Of a stretch of 38,770 nucleotides of DNA, positions 14,426 to 21,985 are shown one piece after another (positions within the stretch are counted from its first letter, which is position 1; each line of letters begins with the position of its first letter). Under the pieces are notes generated by a model, which ran no database searches, was not told the origin of the DNA, and worked only from the letters and a program-made list of their open reading frames with translations. A program made the translations under genes and the position numbers. Source of the DNA: a virus; the IMG/VR virus record IMGVR_UViG_3300025520_000129, positions 1 to 38,770 of that record, one strand, 5' to 3'.

Positions 14426-14938
14426 ATGGCACCCTTGATCGCAATCGCCCTGAAGGCGGGCCTGCCGTCCATCGCCGCAATCCTGCAGCGCAAGCTGGGG
14501 GATGCAGGCGGCGGACTTGCTACCGACGTCCTGAATACCATTGCCTCCCGCGCTGGGGCAAAGGTCGAAGACCTGGAGACACTGGCCGACGAGTACCCCG
14601 GCAAGGTCCTGGACGCGATGCGCCAGGTCGAGCCGATGACGCCCGAGCTGATCGCGCTCTACACCAAGGGACTGGAACACCAGTTCACGCTTCTGCAGGC
14701 CGAGATGGCCGAGGGCGGCTGGAAGGCCGCCTGGCGGCCGGCCTTCATGTGGTTCCTGATGTTCCTCTGGGCCTGGCAGGTCGTCATCCTGCACGTCGCG
14801 AATGCCTTCTGGAAGATTGCGCTGCCGCCGATGCCTTGGGAGCACCTTCTGGGCCTGACGGCAATCTTCATGGGCCTCTACATGGGGGGGCACACCGTCA
14901 AGGACGCGGTCGCCAAGCTCGCGGGGGCCGGGAAGTAA
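14426..14938 (+). CDS. GTA-type 3TM holin
   Basis: This 170-residue protein matches the holin family first described for gene transfer agent release: an amphipathic N-terminal half, then WKAAWRPAFMWFLMFLWAW and two membrane helices at about 106-128 and 140-155, ending GGHTVKDAVAKL. It should form the inner-membrane lesion that lets the endolysin out. It follows the lysozyme cassette and overlaps the next gene by one base. Confidence 0.85.
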   Translation: MAPLIAIALKAGLPSIAAILQRKLGDAGGGLATDVLNTIASRAGAKVEDLETLADEYPGKVLDAMRQVEPMTPELIALYTKGLEHQFTLLQAEMAEGGWKAAWRPAFMWFLMFLWAWQVVILHVANAFWKIALPPMPWEHLLGLTAIFMGLYMGGHTVKDAVAKLAGAGK

Positions 14939-15297
14939 TGGAATTCGACTTCCGGGTCACGCTGCCGTTTCTCCTGACCCTTGGCACCCTGCTTTACACC
15001 TGGTGGCGGACCCGCGACCGCAATGTCGAGGACAAGTTCAAGGCCGTCGACGAGCGCTTCAAGCTGGGGTCCGAACGCATGGACCGCCACGACACCCGGC
15101 TGAACAGTATGGAGCAGACCCTGCGCGGGCTTCCCGCCAAGCAAGACATGCACGAGTTGCAGATCTCGATCACTGAGCTGAAGGGCGAGTTGAAGACGAT
15201 GGCTGCCGTGATCGACGGACGGAACAGCCTGATGGAGCGCCTGGAAAACATCGTCGAGCGGCATGAAGCCCACCTTCTTGAAGGCAACCGGAAATGA
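14938..15297 (+). CDS. DUF2730 (Mu gp25-like) membrane coiled-coil protein
   Basis: The protein has 119 residues, with one N-terminal membrane helix (about residues 8-24) and a long charged coiled coil rich in DxRL/ELK patterns. It fits the DUF2730 family found before the packaging genes in Mu-like phages. Its location between the holin and the gp26/27-like genes is the normal one. It may take part in lysis, but its role is not established. Confidence 0.75.
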   Translation: MEFDFRVTLPFLLTLGTLLYTWWRTRDRNVEDKFKAVDERFKLGSERMDRHDTRLNSMEQTLRGLPAKQDMHELQISITELKGELKTMAAVIDGRNSLMERLENIVERHEAHLLEGNRK

Positions 15298-15596
15298 GCG
15301 ACTACGAGAACCTTGTCCGCCAGGACGCCCGCTTGATCATCCTGAAGGCGTTGGCCGCGCAAACGGATGAACGGCTGCATTCCGGCTTCATCTCCGAGGA
15401 GCTGATGCGGTTCGGCATCGACCGCCCGCGCGAGTGGGTCCACGGCGAGCTGGACTGGCTTGAAGAGATGGGCGCGGTCACCCTTCTGAAGCCCGGCAGC
15501 GTCGTTGTCGCCACTCTGACCGAGAAGGGCGCGCGCCATTTGCGCCGTGGCGTCGTGATCGAGGGCATCAAGCGCCCATCCCGCCCGGGAGAGTGA
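15294..15596 (+). CDS. Mu gp26-like small phage protein
   Basis: This 100-residue winged-helix-like protein resembles the VpaChn25_0724 family of Mu-like phages: RLIILKALAAQTDERLHSGFIS, then RPREWVHGELDWLEEMGAVT, and LTEKGARHLRRGVVIEGIKRP. The conserved ending GVxRP is typical. It overlaps the preceding gene by four bases. It is presumed to act in DNA packaging or head assembly because of its place next to gp27. Confidence 0.75.
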   Translation: MSDYENLVRQDARLIILKALAAQTDERLHSGFISEELMRFGIDRPREWVHGELDWLEEMGAVTLLKPGSVVVATLTEKGARHLRRGVVIEGIKRPSRPGE

Positions 15597-15598
15597 GC

Positions 15599-16183
15599 AT
15601 GGCCACCGGGCGCGGACGTCTTTCGTCTTTCGACCTGCTGCCGCCCGAGGCCAACGCCATCGTTGCCTGGGCAGCGCTGGAGCTGGCCGACCGAGACAAG
15701 ACCCAGACCGAGATCTATGCCGAGTTCGTGGCGAAGTGCCAGGCCTTGATGGCCGAGCATCGCGGCGAGCTCGAGTTCAAGATCCCGGCCTTCTCCAGCT
15801 TCAACCGGTATTCGCTGCGCCAGGCGCGAATGTCTCGCCGCCTCGACCAGACCCGCGAGATCGTCGCTGTCCTGTCGCAGAAGCACGACCCGCAGACCGC
15901 GGACGAGGTCACCATCATCGCGGCCGAGATGATCAAGGCGGCGGTCCTCTATGCCACCGGCGACGGCGAGGACGTGATGGGCGGCAAGGAGCTGAAGTCC
16001 CTGGCGGAGGCGCTGCGAGCGGCCCAGGCAGCACAGAACCTGTCTTCGACCCGCAAGGCTAAGGAGACGGCCCAGCTGCAGGAGCGCCTGGGCGAGGCGG
16101 TGGACGCCGTGGCGAAGGCCAAGGGCCTGTCCGCCGAGACGGCCGAAGCGATCAAGGCTGACATCCTGGGAGTGACCAAATGA
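15599..16183 (+). CDS. DUF3486 (Mu gp27-like), probable small terminase subunit
   Basis: The 194-residue protein matches DUF3486/gp27: GRGRLSSFDLLPPEANAIVAWA, then TQTEIYAEFVAKCQAL and IPAFSSFNRYSLRQARMSRRL, followed by a long helical C-terminal part. It is the presumed DNA-recognition partner of the large terminase. The ATG at 15599 has GGGAG seven bases upstream; the GTG at 15593 that overlaps the previous stop is possible but too close to that site. Confidence 0.85.
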   Translation: MATGRGRLSSFDLLPPEANAIVAWAALELADRDKTQTEIYAEFVAKCQALMAEHRGELEFKIPAFSSFNRYSLRQARMSRRLDQTREIVAVLSQKHDPQTADEVTIIAAEMIKAAVLYATGDGEDVMGGKELKSLAEALRAAQAAQNLSSTRKAKETAQLQERLGEAVDAVAKAKGLSAETAEAIKADILGVTK

Positions 16184-16434
16184 CCGACGCGACCGATCCC
16201 TATGCCGTCACGGCAGACGAGCTGCGCCAGTTCATCGAGCGCTACGAGCAGCTGGAGTCCGAGAAGTCGGACATCACCGAACAGCAGCGCGAGCTCATGG
16301 CCGAGGCCAAGGGCCGGGGCTACGATACCGCCGTCATGCGCCAAGTCATCGCGCTGCGGAAGAAGAAGCCCGACCAGGTTGCCGAGCAGGAGGCCGTCCT
16401 GGAGTTGTACAAAGCCGCGCTGGGGATGAGCTGA
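16180..16434 (+). CDS. gapR: GapR-like (DUF2312) nucleoid protein
   Basis: The 84-residue protein is nearly full length for GapR. It has ADELRQFIERYEQLESEKSDI, then MAEAKGRGYDTAVMRQVIALRKK and EQEAVLELYKAALGM, the hallmark helices of this alphaproteobacterial family. Host GapR binds overtwisted AT-rich DNA ahead of replication forks and stimulates type II topoisomerases. A phage copy could serve replicative transposition or packaging. It overlaps both flanking genes, so it belongs to the late operon and is not a stray insertion. Confidence 0.88.
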   Translation: MTDATDPYAVTADELRQFIERYEQLESEKSDITEQQRELMAEAKGRGYDTAVMRQVIALRKKKPDQVAEQEAVLELYKAALGMS

Positions 16435-16688
16435 TGTCAGATGCGAAACACGAAGGCCTGCCCGTGGCAGGTTACAAACCGCAGAGCGCGCAGTCGGTCG
16501 AGCTGGTCAATGGGATGAAGGTCACGGAGGAAATCGTCCTTCGGTGCCTCGACGATCTGGCCGCAATGCCCGAGGTGGACAAGCGCTGGCTGGCCATCGG
16601 CCGCACCCAGATCGAGCAGGGCTTCATGGCCGTGAACCGTTCGATCTTCAAGCCGGGCCGGGTGCCGTTGACTGACGACGTGCCGTGA
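16434..16688 (+). CDS. Acb2/Tad1-hairpin-like protein, putative anti-CBASS sponge
   Basis: The 84-residue protein has the pattern of the Acb2 family: GYKPQSAQSVELVNGMK near the N-terminus, a helix of about 25 residues, then DKRWLAIGRTQIEQGFMAV and NRSIFKP. Known Acb2 proteins are phage-encoded helical hexamers that sequester cyclic oligonucleotide signals of CBASS defence. The call rests on motif recall alone; binding residues were not checked. It overlaps gapR and the next gene, so it is probably made with the late proteins. Confidence 0.7.
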   Translation: MSDAKHEGLPVAGYKPQSAQSVELVNGMKVTEEIVLRCLDDLAAMPEVDKRWLAIGRTQIEQGFMAVNRSIFKPGRVPLTDDVP

Positions 16689-16945
16689 TGCTGACGATCG
16701 AGGTCAAGCTGAACGGGGTGGTGATCGCCGAAGCTAGTGCGCGCAACATGAGCGAGCTGGCTGATACCAGCTCCTACTTCGTGGTCTGGAACGAGACCGA
16801 GTGCGCCGAACTGGGGATCGAGGCCCAGGGCCGCAAGTTCGTCATCGAAGGCCACCGCCGCCGCCAGACCGCATGGGCGCTGGTCGCCAAGGTCGTGATG
16901 CGCATCCTCGGTCAGATGACCGGTGAGCCGGAGGGCAAGAGGTGA
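16688..16945 (+). CDS. hypothetical small protein
   Basis: This 85-residue protein starts with a beta-rich segment (MLTIEVKLNGVVIAEASARN), has a central region with two aromatic residues (SYFVVWNETE), and ends in a basic helical segment. No family is recognised. The ATG at 16688 overlaps the upstream stop by one base and is preferred over the GTG at 16685. Confidence 0.5.
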   Translation: MLTIEVKLNGVVIAEASARNMSELADTSSYFVVWNETECAELGIEAQGRKFVIEGHRRRQTAWALVAKVVMRILGQMTGEPEGKR

Positions 16946-17307
16946 GCGCCCTCGGGACCAAGCTTCGCAAGGTGGAAGGCGGTCAGGTCAGCTACTGGTG
17001 CCCCGGTTGCGACATGGCTCACGTGGTTCGCGTGGAGCCGGTCGAGCCCGGCCCATGCTGGTCCTGGAACGGTGACCTCGACGCGCCAACCTTCCAGCCT
17101 TCGGTCCTGTGCCGATGGGAAAGCGCAGTGCCGGCCGTGACGCCAGAGAACCTGGCCGAGTGGAAGCAGAAGCCCTGGCCGCAGCGCAAGCAGGTCCACA
17201 TCTGCCATGCCTTCGTGACCGACGGGATGGTCCAGTTCCTGGCCGACAGCACCCATGCCCTGGCGGGCAAGACGGTGCCGCTGCCCGACTTCGGGGTCGT
17301 GCAATGA
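16942..17307 (+). CDS. DUF6527-like small metal-binding protein
   Basis: This 121-residue protein begins at GTG 16942, overlapping the upstream stop. It has WCPGC (about residues 19-23) and a following histidine, SWNGDLDAPTFQPSV, and a C-terminal CHAFVTDGMVQFLADSTHALAGKTVPLP. This is the pattern of a widespread phage family now called DUF6527, which probably binds zinc. Its role is unknown. It lies directly before the terminase. Confidence 0.75.
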   Translation: MSALGTKLRKVEGGQVSYWCPGCDMAHVVRVEPVEPGPCWSWNGDLDAPTFQPSVLCRWESAVPAVTPENLAEWKQKPWPQRKQVHICHAFVTDGMVQFLADSTHALAGKTVPLPDFGVVQ

Positions 17308-18950
17308 CCGTGCCCCTGACCGAGAAGGCCTGGGCGGACGCCCGCGCGGCCGCTATGGCCTCGATCCCGGCCGAGGTGCAGAAGTCGGGCCTGCCTGCCG
17401 TGTTGTTGCCCTACCAGGCGCGCGCCGTCGGGCTCCTGGACAGCGCCTGCCCAGTCCTGTTCGTCGAGAAGTCGCGCCGGATCGGGCTGACCTGGGGGCT
17501 TGCGGCCTATGCCGTGCTGCGCGCCGGTCGCCAGAAGGCGGCGGGCGGGATGGATGTCATGTACATCTCCTACAGCCGCGAGATGACGCGCGAGTTCATC
17601 GACGCCTGCGCCATGTGGGCACGTGCCTTCGACAGCGCCGCCGCGGCCGTCGAGGAGACGCTGTTCGACCAGGGCGACGGTGACAAGGCGATCAACGCCT
17701 TCCGGATCAAGTTCGCCAGCGGATTCGAGATCATGGCCCTGTCCTCGGCCCCACGCGGCCTGCGCGGCAAGCAGGGTGTGGTCATCATCGACGAGGCCGC
17801 CTTCGTCGACCAGCTGGCCGAGCTTCTGAAGGCGGCGCTGGCCTTCCTGATGTGGGGCGGCCAGGTCGTCGTCTGTTCGACGCACGACGGGGCAGAGAAC
17901 GCCTTCAATCTTGCAATCCAGGAGATCCTGTCGGGCCGGTCGAAGTATGCCCATCTGCGGATCGACTTCGACCAGGCGCTGAACGAGGGCCTCTACCAGC
18001 GCATCGCCCTGGTGACCGGCAAGACCTGGACGCCAGAGGCCGAAGCGAAGTGGCGGCAGGACATCATCGACTTCTACGGCGACGGGGCCGAGGAGGAACT
18101 GTTCTGCGTCCCCAGCCTGTCGTCCGGCGCCTGGCTGTCAGCCCCGCTGATCGAGGCGCGGATGACCGAGACCACGCCGGTCCTGCGCCTGGAACTGCCG
18201 GGGAACTACCTGCACCTGCCGCGCCTTGAGCAGCTGATCCACCTCGCCGAGTTCAGCTTCGACCTGGCCGCGCAGCTGAAGGCGCTGGACATGGACGCGC
18301 ACTATGCCTTCGGCTTCGACTTCGGCCGGGTCTCGGACCTTTCAACCGTGTCTTTGCTGGCCATTGAAAGACGGCTTAAACGGCGCGAGGCGCTGTCGAT
18401 CGAGATGCGGAACGTGCCGGGGGACGAGCAGAAGTCCATCGTCCGACAGGTCCTGACGGCCGTCCGCCGCCGCCTGGTCGGGGCCGCCTTCGACGCCACT
18501 GGCATGGGCTGGACCGTGGCCGAGGACATGGGCCGTCTCTTCGGGCTGCGCGAGGACCACGAGGAAGGCTCGGGCCTGATCATGGCCGTCAAGTTCACCG
18601 AGGAATGGTACCGGCTGCACATGCCGCCCCTGAAGGCCGCGTTCGAGGATGACGAGATCGCGATCATCAAGGACCAGGAGCACCTGAGCGACCTGCGCAC
18701 GGTGAAGCTGGTCAGGGGCATCGCAAGGGTTCCCCCGACCCGCGAGGGCGAGACCGGCAAGAAGCGCCACGGCGACTATGCCATCGCCCTGGCGCTTGCC
18801 CACTGGGCCAGCCGGATGCGCTGGGTGGAGTACGACTATCGCCCGATCACCGCCAGCCGGCAGAGCGCGGCCCAGGGGCCCGACGACGATGACGAGGCGC
18901 GCGACCCCTATCGCCCGCCGCTCGGGTCCGGACTTAGAGGAGCCATCTGA
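17304..18950 (+). CDS. terL: large terminase subunit (Mu gp28-like)
   Basis: The protein has 548 residues. The ATPase part has Walker A KSRRIGLT (56-63) and Walker B VVIIDEAAF with D163/E164, followed by a CSTH coupling motif near residue 191. The nuclease part shows acidic residues in the usual order: D339 (GFDFGRVSD), D397 (FDATGMG) and D491 (HGDYAIALAL). It packages DNA into proheads, with headful cutting expected for Mu-like phages. The ATG at 17304 overlaps the preceding gene by four bases. Confidence 0.95.
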   Translation: MTVPLTEKAWADARAAAMASIPAEVQKSGLPAVLLPYQARAVGLLDSACPVLFVEKSRRIGLTWGLAAYAVLRAGRQKAAGGMDVMYISYSREMTREFIDACAMWARAFDSAAAAVEETLFDQGDGDKAINAFRIKFASGFEIMALSSAPRGLRGKQGVVIIDEAAFVDQLAELLKAALAFLMWGGQVVVCSTHDGAENAFNLAIQEILSGRSKYAHLRIDFDQALNEGLYQRIALVTGKTWTPEAEAKWRQDIIDFYGDGAEEELFCVPSLSSGAWLSAPLIEARMTETTPVLRLELPGNYLHLPRLEQLIHLAEFSFDLAAQLKALDMDAHYAFGFDFGRVSDLSTVSLLAIERRLKRREALSIEMRNVPGDEQKSIVRQVLTAVRRRLVGAAFDATGMGWTVAEDMGRLFGLREDHEEGSGLIMAVKFTEEWYRLHMPPLKAAFEDDEIAIIKDQEHLSDLRTVKLVRGIARVPPTREGETGKKRHGDYAIALALAHWASRMRWVEYDYRPITASRQSAAQGPDDDDEARDPYRPPLGSGLRGAI

Positions 18951-20581
18951 TGAAAACCGCCCAGCTGCTTGACCATCGCGGTGAGCCGGTCCGCAAGGCA
19001 GACCTCAAGGTTGAGGTAGCGGCCGCGACCACCTCCGGTGTCCGGTCGCCCACCACGGGCTATCCCGGCGACGGGCTGACGCCCTCGCGCCTCGGGGCGA
19101 TCCTGAAGGAAGCCGACGCCGGGGATGCCATCCGCTACCTGGAACTGGCCGAGACGATCGAGGAACGTGACCCCCATTACTCCGGCGTCCTGCGCACACG
19201 CCGCCTGGCGGTCAGTCAGCTACCGGTCACGGTCAAACCGGCTTCCGACGACGCGGAGGATGTCGAGAAGGCCAAGATGGTCGAGACCTGGCTGGACCGC
19301 GACGAACTGGCCGACGAGATCTTCGACATCCTTGACACGCTGGGCAAAGGCTATTCGGCGACGGAGATCCTCTGGGACACCTCGGAAGGCCAGTGGATGC
19401 CGCTGAAGCTGGAACTGCGTGACCCGCGCTGGCTCCGCTTCGACCGGCACAACCTGACGACGCCGCTTCTTCTGAGCGAGCAGGGGCAAGAGCAGCCGAT
19501 GCCCGCCTTCAAGTTCATCTTCGCCACCATCAAGGCGAAGTCCGGTCTTCCGATCCGGGCAGGCCTCGCGAGGATCGCGGTCTGGCCCTACCTCTTCAAG
19601 AAGTTCACCGAGCGAGACTGGGCGATCTTCACCCAGACCTACGGCCAGCCGCTGCGCCTGGGCAAGTTCGGCCCGAACGCCAGCGAAGAGGACAAGCGCA
19701 CCCTCCTGCGGGCCGTCAGCAACATCGCCGGCGACTGCGCGGCAATCGTGCCGGAGTCGATGATGATCGACTTTGTCGAGGCGGCGAACGTCGGCGCGGC
19801 CCACGCCCTTTACAAGGAGCGCGCCGAGTGGCTGGACGAGCAGGTGTCGAAGCTGGTCCTGGGACAGACGGCGACGACCGATGCCAAGACCGGGGGCCTA
19901 GGATCCGGCAAGGAACACCGTCAGGTCCAGGAGGACATCGAGAGAGCAGACGCCAAGGCGCTGGCGGCCGTCCTCAACCGGGATCTGATCCAACCCTGGA
20001 TGCAGCTGAACTTCGGTCCTCAGAAGGCCTACCCGCGCCTGATCATCGCCCGGGAGGAGTCGGAGGACCTGAAGGCCTTTGCTGATGCCGTCGGTCCGAT
20101 GATCGACCGCGGGCTGGAGGTCGACCAGGCGGAGGTGCGGGAGAAGTTCGGGCTGTCGGCCCCCAAGGCGGGGGCAAAACTGATGGCCAGGCGCGCCCCG
20201 GCGGCACCTGCAGCCGACCCCAAGGGAGCAACGGGCGATTTAAACGGTGTAGGAGCCGTTTTTAAAGGGGGTGAGGCCTCCGGACGTATCGTCGAACCCC
20301 AAAGCGAGAAAAGGGGCTCCACGGCCCGGAAATCCGCCCCATCCCCGGATGACGTCCTGGCGGCTCGAATGATGGTCGAGACGGCCCCCGCGATGGAAGC
20401 GATGCTGGGTCAGATCGAGGAGATGATGGCGAAGGCCACCAGCTTGCCCGAGCTGCGCGAGATGCTTCTGGCTGGCTTCCCCGATCTGGACTCGGACACC
20501 TTGGCGCAGGTGCTGGCCGTGGGGCTTCTGGCGGCGGACCTGGGCGGGCGGGTCGCGGTCGAGGAAGAGGCGGCAGAGTAG
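18950..20581 (+). CDS. portal protein (Mu gp29-like, DUF935)
   Basis: The protein has 543 residues. The DUF935 pattern is clear: RLGAILKEADAGDAIRYLELAE, ERDPHYSGVLRTRRLAV, and GYSATEILWDTSEGQWMP. It forms the dodecameric portal through which DNA enters the head. Residues about 405-465 form a low-complexity linker with less GC-biased codons, including a hairpin plus T-run in the DNA at 20242-20263. The C-terminal 80 residues are helical. It sits in the standard terminase-portal-F order. Confidence 0.93.
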   Translation: MKTAQLLDHRGEPVRKADLKVEVAAATTSGVRSPTTGYPGDGLTPSRLGAILKEADAGDAIRYLELAETIEERDPHYSGVLRTRRLAVSQLPVTVKPASDDAEDVEKAKMVETWLDRDELADEIFDILDTLGKGYSATEILWDTSEGQWMPLKLELRDPRWLRFDRHNLTTPLLLSEQGQEQPMPAFKFIFATIKAKSGLPIRAGLARIAVWPYLFKKFTERDWAIFTQTYGQPLRLGKFGPNASEEDKRTLLRAVSNIAGDCAAIVPESMMIDFVEAANVGAAHALYKERAEWLDEQVSKLVLGQTATTDAKTGGLGSGKEHRQVQEDIERADAKALAAVLNRDLIQPWMQLNFGPQKAYPRLIIAREESEDLKAFADAVGPMIDRGLEVDQAEVREKFGLSAPKAGAKLMARRAPAAPAADPKGATGDLNGVGAVFKGGEASGRIVEPQSEKRGSTARKSAPSPDDVLAARMMVETAPAMEAMLGQIEEMMAKATSLPELREMLLAGFPDLDSDTLAQVLAVGLLAADLGGRVAVEEEAAE

Positions 20582-20585
20582 GGCA

Positions 20586-21371
20586 ATGGCCGACCTCGCG
20601 GCGATCTTCGGCAGGCCCTTTTCCTATCAGCTGGCTGCCTGGCGCATCCGGCTTGGCAACCAGATCACCACGGCAACCTGGAAGGACCTGTGGCAGTCAC
20701 AGCATGACCGTGCCTTCACGGTGGCGGGCGCATTGAAGGCTGAGCTGCTGGCCGACCTCGCCGCGGCTGTCGACAAGGCGATCGCGAACGGCGGGACGCT
20801 GGAAAGCTTCCGGGCGGAGTTTCGCGAGATCGTCGAGCGGCACGGGTGGCATGGCTGGTCGGGCGAGGGGACGAAGAAGGGTGAGGCCTGGCGGACCAAG
20901 GTCATCTACAAGACCAACCTCGCCACCAGCTATGCCGCCGGTCGCCTGGCCCAGCTGCGCGACGGAGGCTTCACGCACTTCGTCTACAATCACGGGAACA
21001 GCCTCGAGCCCCGCGTTCAACATTTGGCCTGGGACGGCCTCGTCCTTGAAGCCGACCATCCCTTCTGGGCCACCCATGCCCCTCCGAACGGCTGGGGCTG
21101 CAGTTGCTTCCTGTCTGGGGCCCGGAGCCGGGAGGGTGCAAGGCGGGTTGGGGGCAACCCAAACAAGCAGCTTGAAGAGGGCTGGCAGGCGATCGATCCC
21201 AGGACCGGCGCTCCGAAGGGCATCGACAAGGGGTGGGCGTATGCCCCAGGCGAGACCGTGGCGGACACTCTGGCAGAGGCTGTGAATTCAAAAATGGTGA
21301 AACTGCCGGACGCGCTAGCGGAAGCGCTGACGGCAGAGATCGCAGCGCGCGCGGCCAAGACAGATGGCTGA
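20586..21371 (+). CDS. F: F-like minor head protein (Mu gp30)
   Basis: The 261-residue protein matches the Mu F/SPP1 gp7 head-morphogenesis family: TKVIYKTNLATSYAAGRLAQL, VYNHGNSLEPRVQHLAWDGLV, and HAPPNGWGCSCFL with its two cysteines. It is much shorter than Mu F. It is expected to sit near the portal and help head assembly. The C-terminus overlaps the start of the G-like gene by 8 bases. Confidence 0.9.
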   Translation: MADLAAIFGRPFSYQLAAWRIRLGNQITTATWKDLWQSQHDRAFTVAGALKAELLADLAAAVDKAIANGGTLESFRAEFREIVERHGWHGWSGEGTKKGEAWRTKVIYKTNLATSYAAGRLAQLRDGGFTHFVYNHGNSLEPRVQHLAWDGLVLEADHPFWATHAPPNGWGCSCFLSGARSREGARRVGGNPNKQLEEGWQAIDPRTGAPKGIDKGWAYAPGETVADTLAEAVNSKMVKLPDALAEALTAEIAARAAKTDG

Positions 21372-21861
21372 CATCATCATCACCAATGACGAGATCACCG
21401 CGGCGCTTGCCCGGCTGTCGGCGGCGCTGTCCGACATGACACCGGTCATGGAAGAACTGGGGCAGATCCTGACATTATCCACGATGCGTCGATTTGGGGA
21501 GGGAGTTGCCCCGGACGGCAGCCGCTGGGCGCCGAAGTCTCAGACCACCTTGAACCGCTATGGCGCTCGCAGCTCGAACCGGATCGACATTCGCCCGCTC
21601 TTTGGCCCGTCAGGAGACCTTAACTCGCAGATCTTCTACGAGGTCACTCCGGACAGCGTCAGCTGGGGCTCGCCGAAGATCTATGCCGCCACCCAGCAGT
21701 TCGGCGCGGCGCAGGGGGCATTCGGCCGTACATCGCGCAATGGCCCGATCCCCTGGGGCAACATCCCGGCCCGGCCCTTCCTTGGCATCTCGGCCGACGA
21801 CCAGACCAACATCCTCGATACGATCGCCGAGGCTCTCACCCGGTTCGCCGCGCCTGGTTGA
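21364..21861 (+). CDS. G: virion morphogenesis protein (Mu G-like)
   Basis: The 165-residue protein matches the phage virion morphogenesis family (Mu gpG, P2 gpS-like). It has an N-terminal helical segment with MTPVMEELGQIL, then FGEGVAPDGSRWAPKSQTTL, and PARPFLGISADDQTNIL at the C-terminus. These proteins link head and tail or complete tails. It is the last gene before the 124-bp intergenic region that carries the second activator palindrome. Confidence 0.88.
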   Translation: MADIIITNDEITAALARLSAALSDMTPVMEELGQILTLSTMRRFGEGVAPDGSRWAPKSQTTLNRYGARSSNRIDIRPLFGPSGDLNSQIFYEVTPDSVSWGSPKIYAATQQFGAAQGAFGRTSRNGPIPWGNIPARPFLGISADDQTNILDTIAEALTRFAAPG

Positions 21862-21871
21862 AGCCCGAGCT

Positions 21872-21895
21872 TGACCCGTGACGCCCGGCGGGTCA
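21872..21895 (+). terminator. hairpin after G-like gene
   Basis: TGACCCG (21872-21878) pairs with CGGGTCA (21889-21895) around a 10-nt loop, 10 bp after the stop codon of the G-like gene; CGTTAG follows, so the T-run is minimal. GTGAC/GTCAC gives an overlapping alternative stem. It may end or attenuate the packaging transcript just before the presumed late promoter. Confidence 0.4.
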
Positions 21896-21933
21896 CGTTA
21901 GGGCCATCCCGACCCCCTGAAGAGCGCCGGTCC

Positions 21934-21952
21934 CTACAAGCCGTTGTAGGTG
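21934..21952 (+). promoter_or_regulatory. putative Mor/C site of the head (PI-like) promoter
   Basis: This is the second exact copy of CTACAAGCCGTTGTAGGTG, here with 7-bp arms (CCTACAA-GCCG-TTGTAGG). It lies 34 bp before the ATG of the I-like protease/scaffold gene, the position of PI in Mu. If the dyad centres near -43 as in Mu late promoters, transcription would begin almost at the ATG, giving a nearly leaderless message. A clear -10 box is not seen. Confidence 0.75.
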
Positions 21953-21985
21953 TTTCGGGTGTGGGCCATCCGCCAGTCTTGCGGC

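Noticed and set aside
16403-16412. TTGTACAA palindrome similar to an activator half-site, in the gapR-like gene
   Set aside because: It is within ordinary codons (L-Y-K), lacks the GCCG spacer and has no promoter context; most likely chance.
18339-18370. Inverted repeat CTTTCAA/TTGAAAG in a low-GC patch of the terminase gene
   Set aside because: The reading frame and the nuclease motif alignment continue through it, and no T-run or gap supports a regulatory role; too weak to call.
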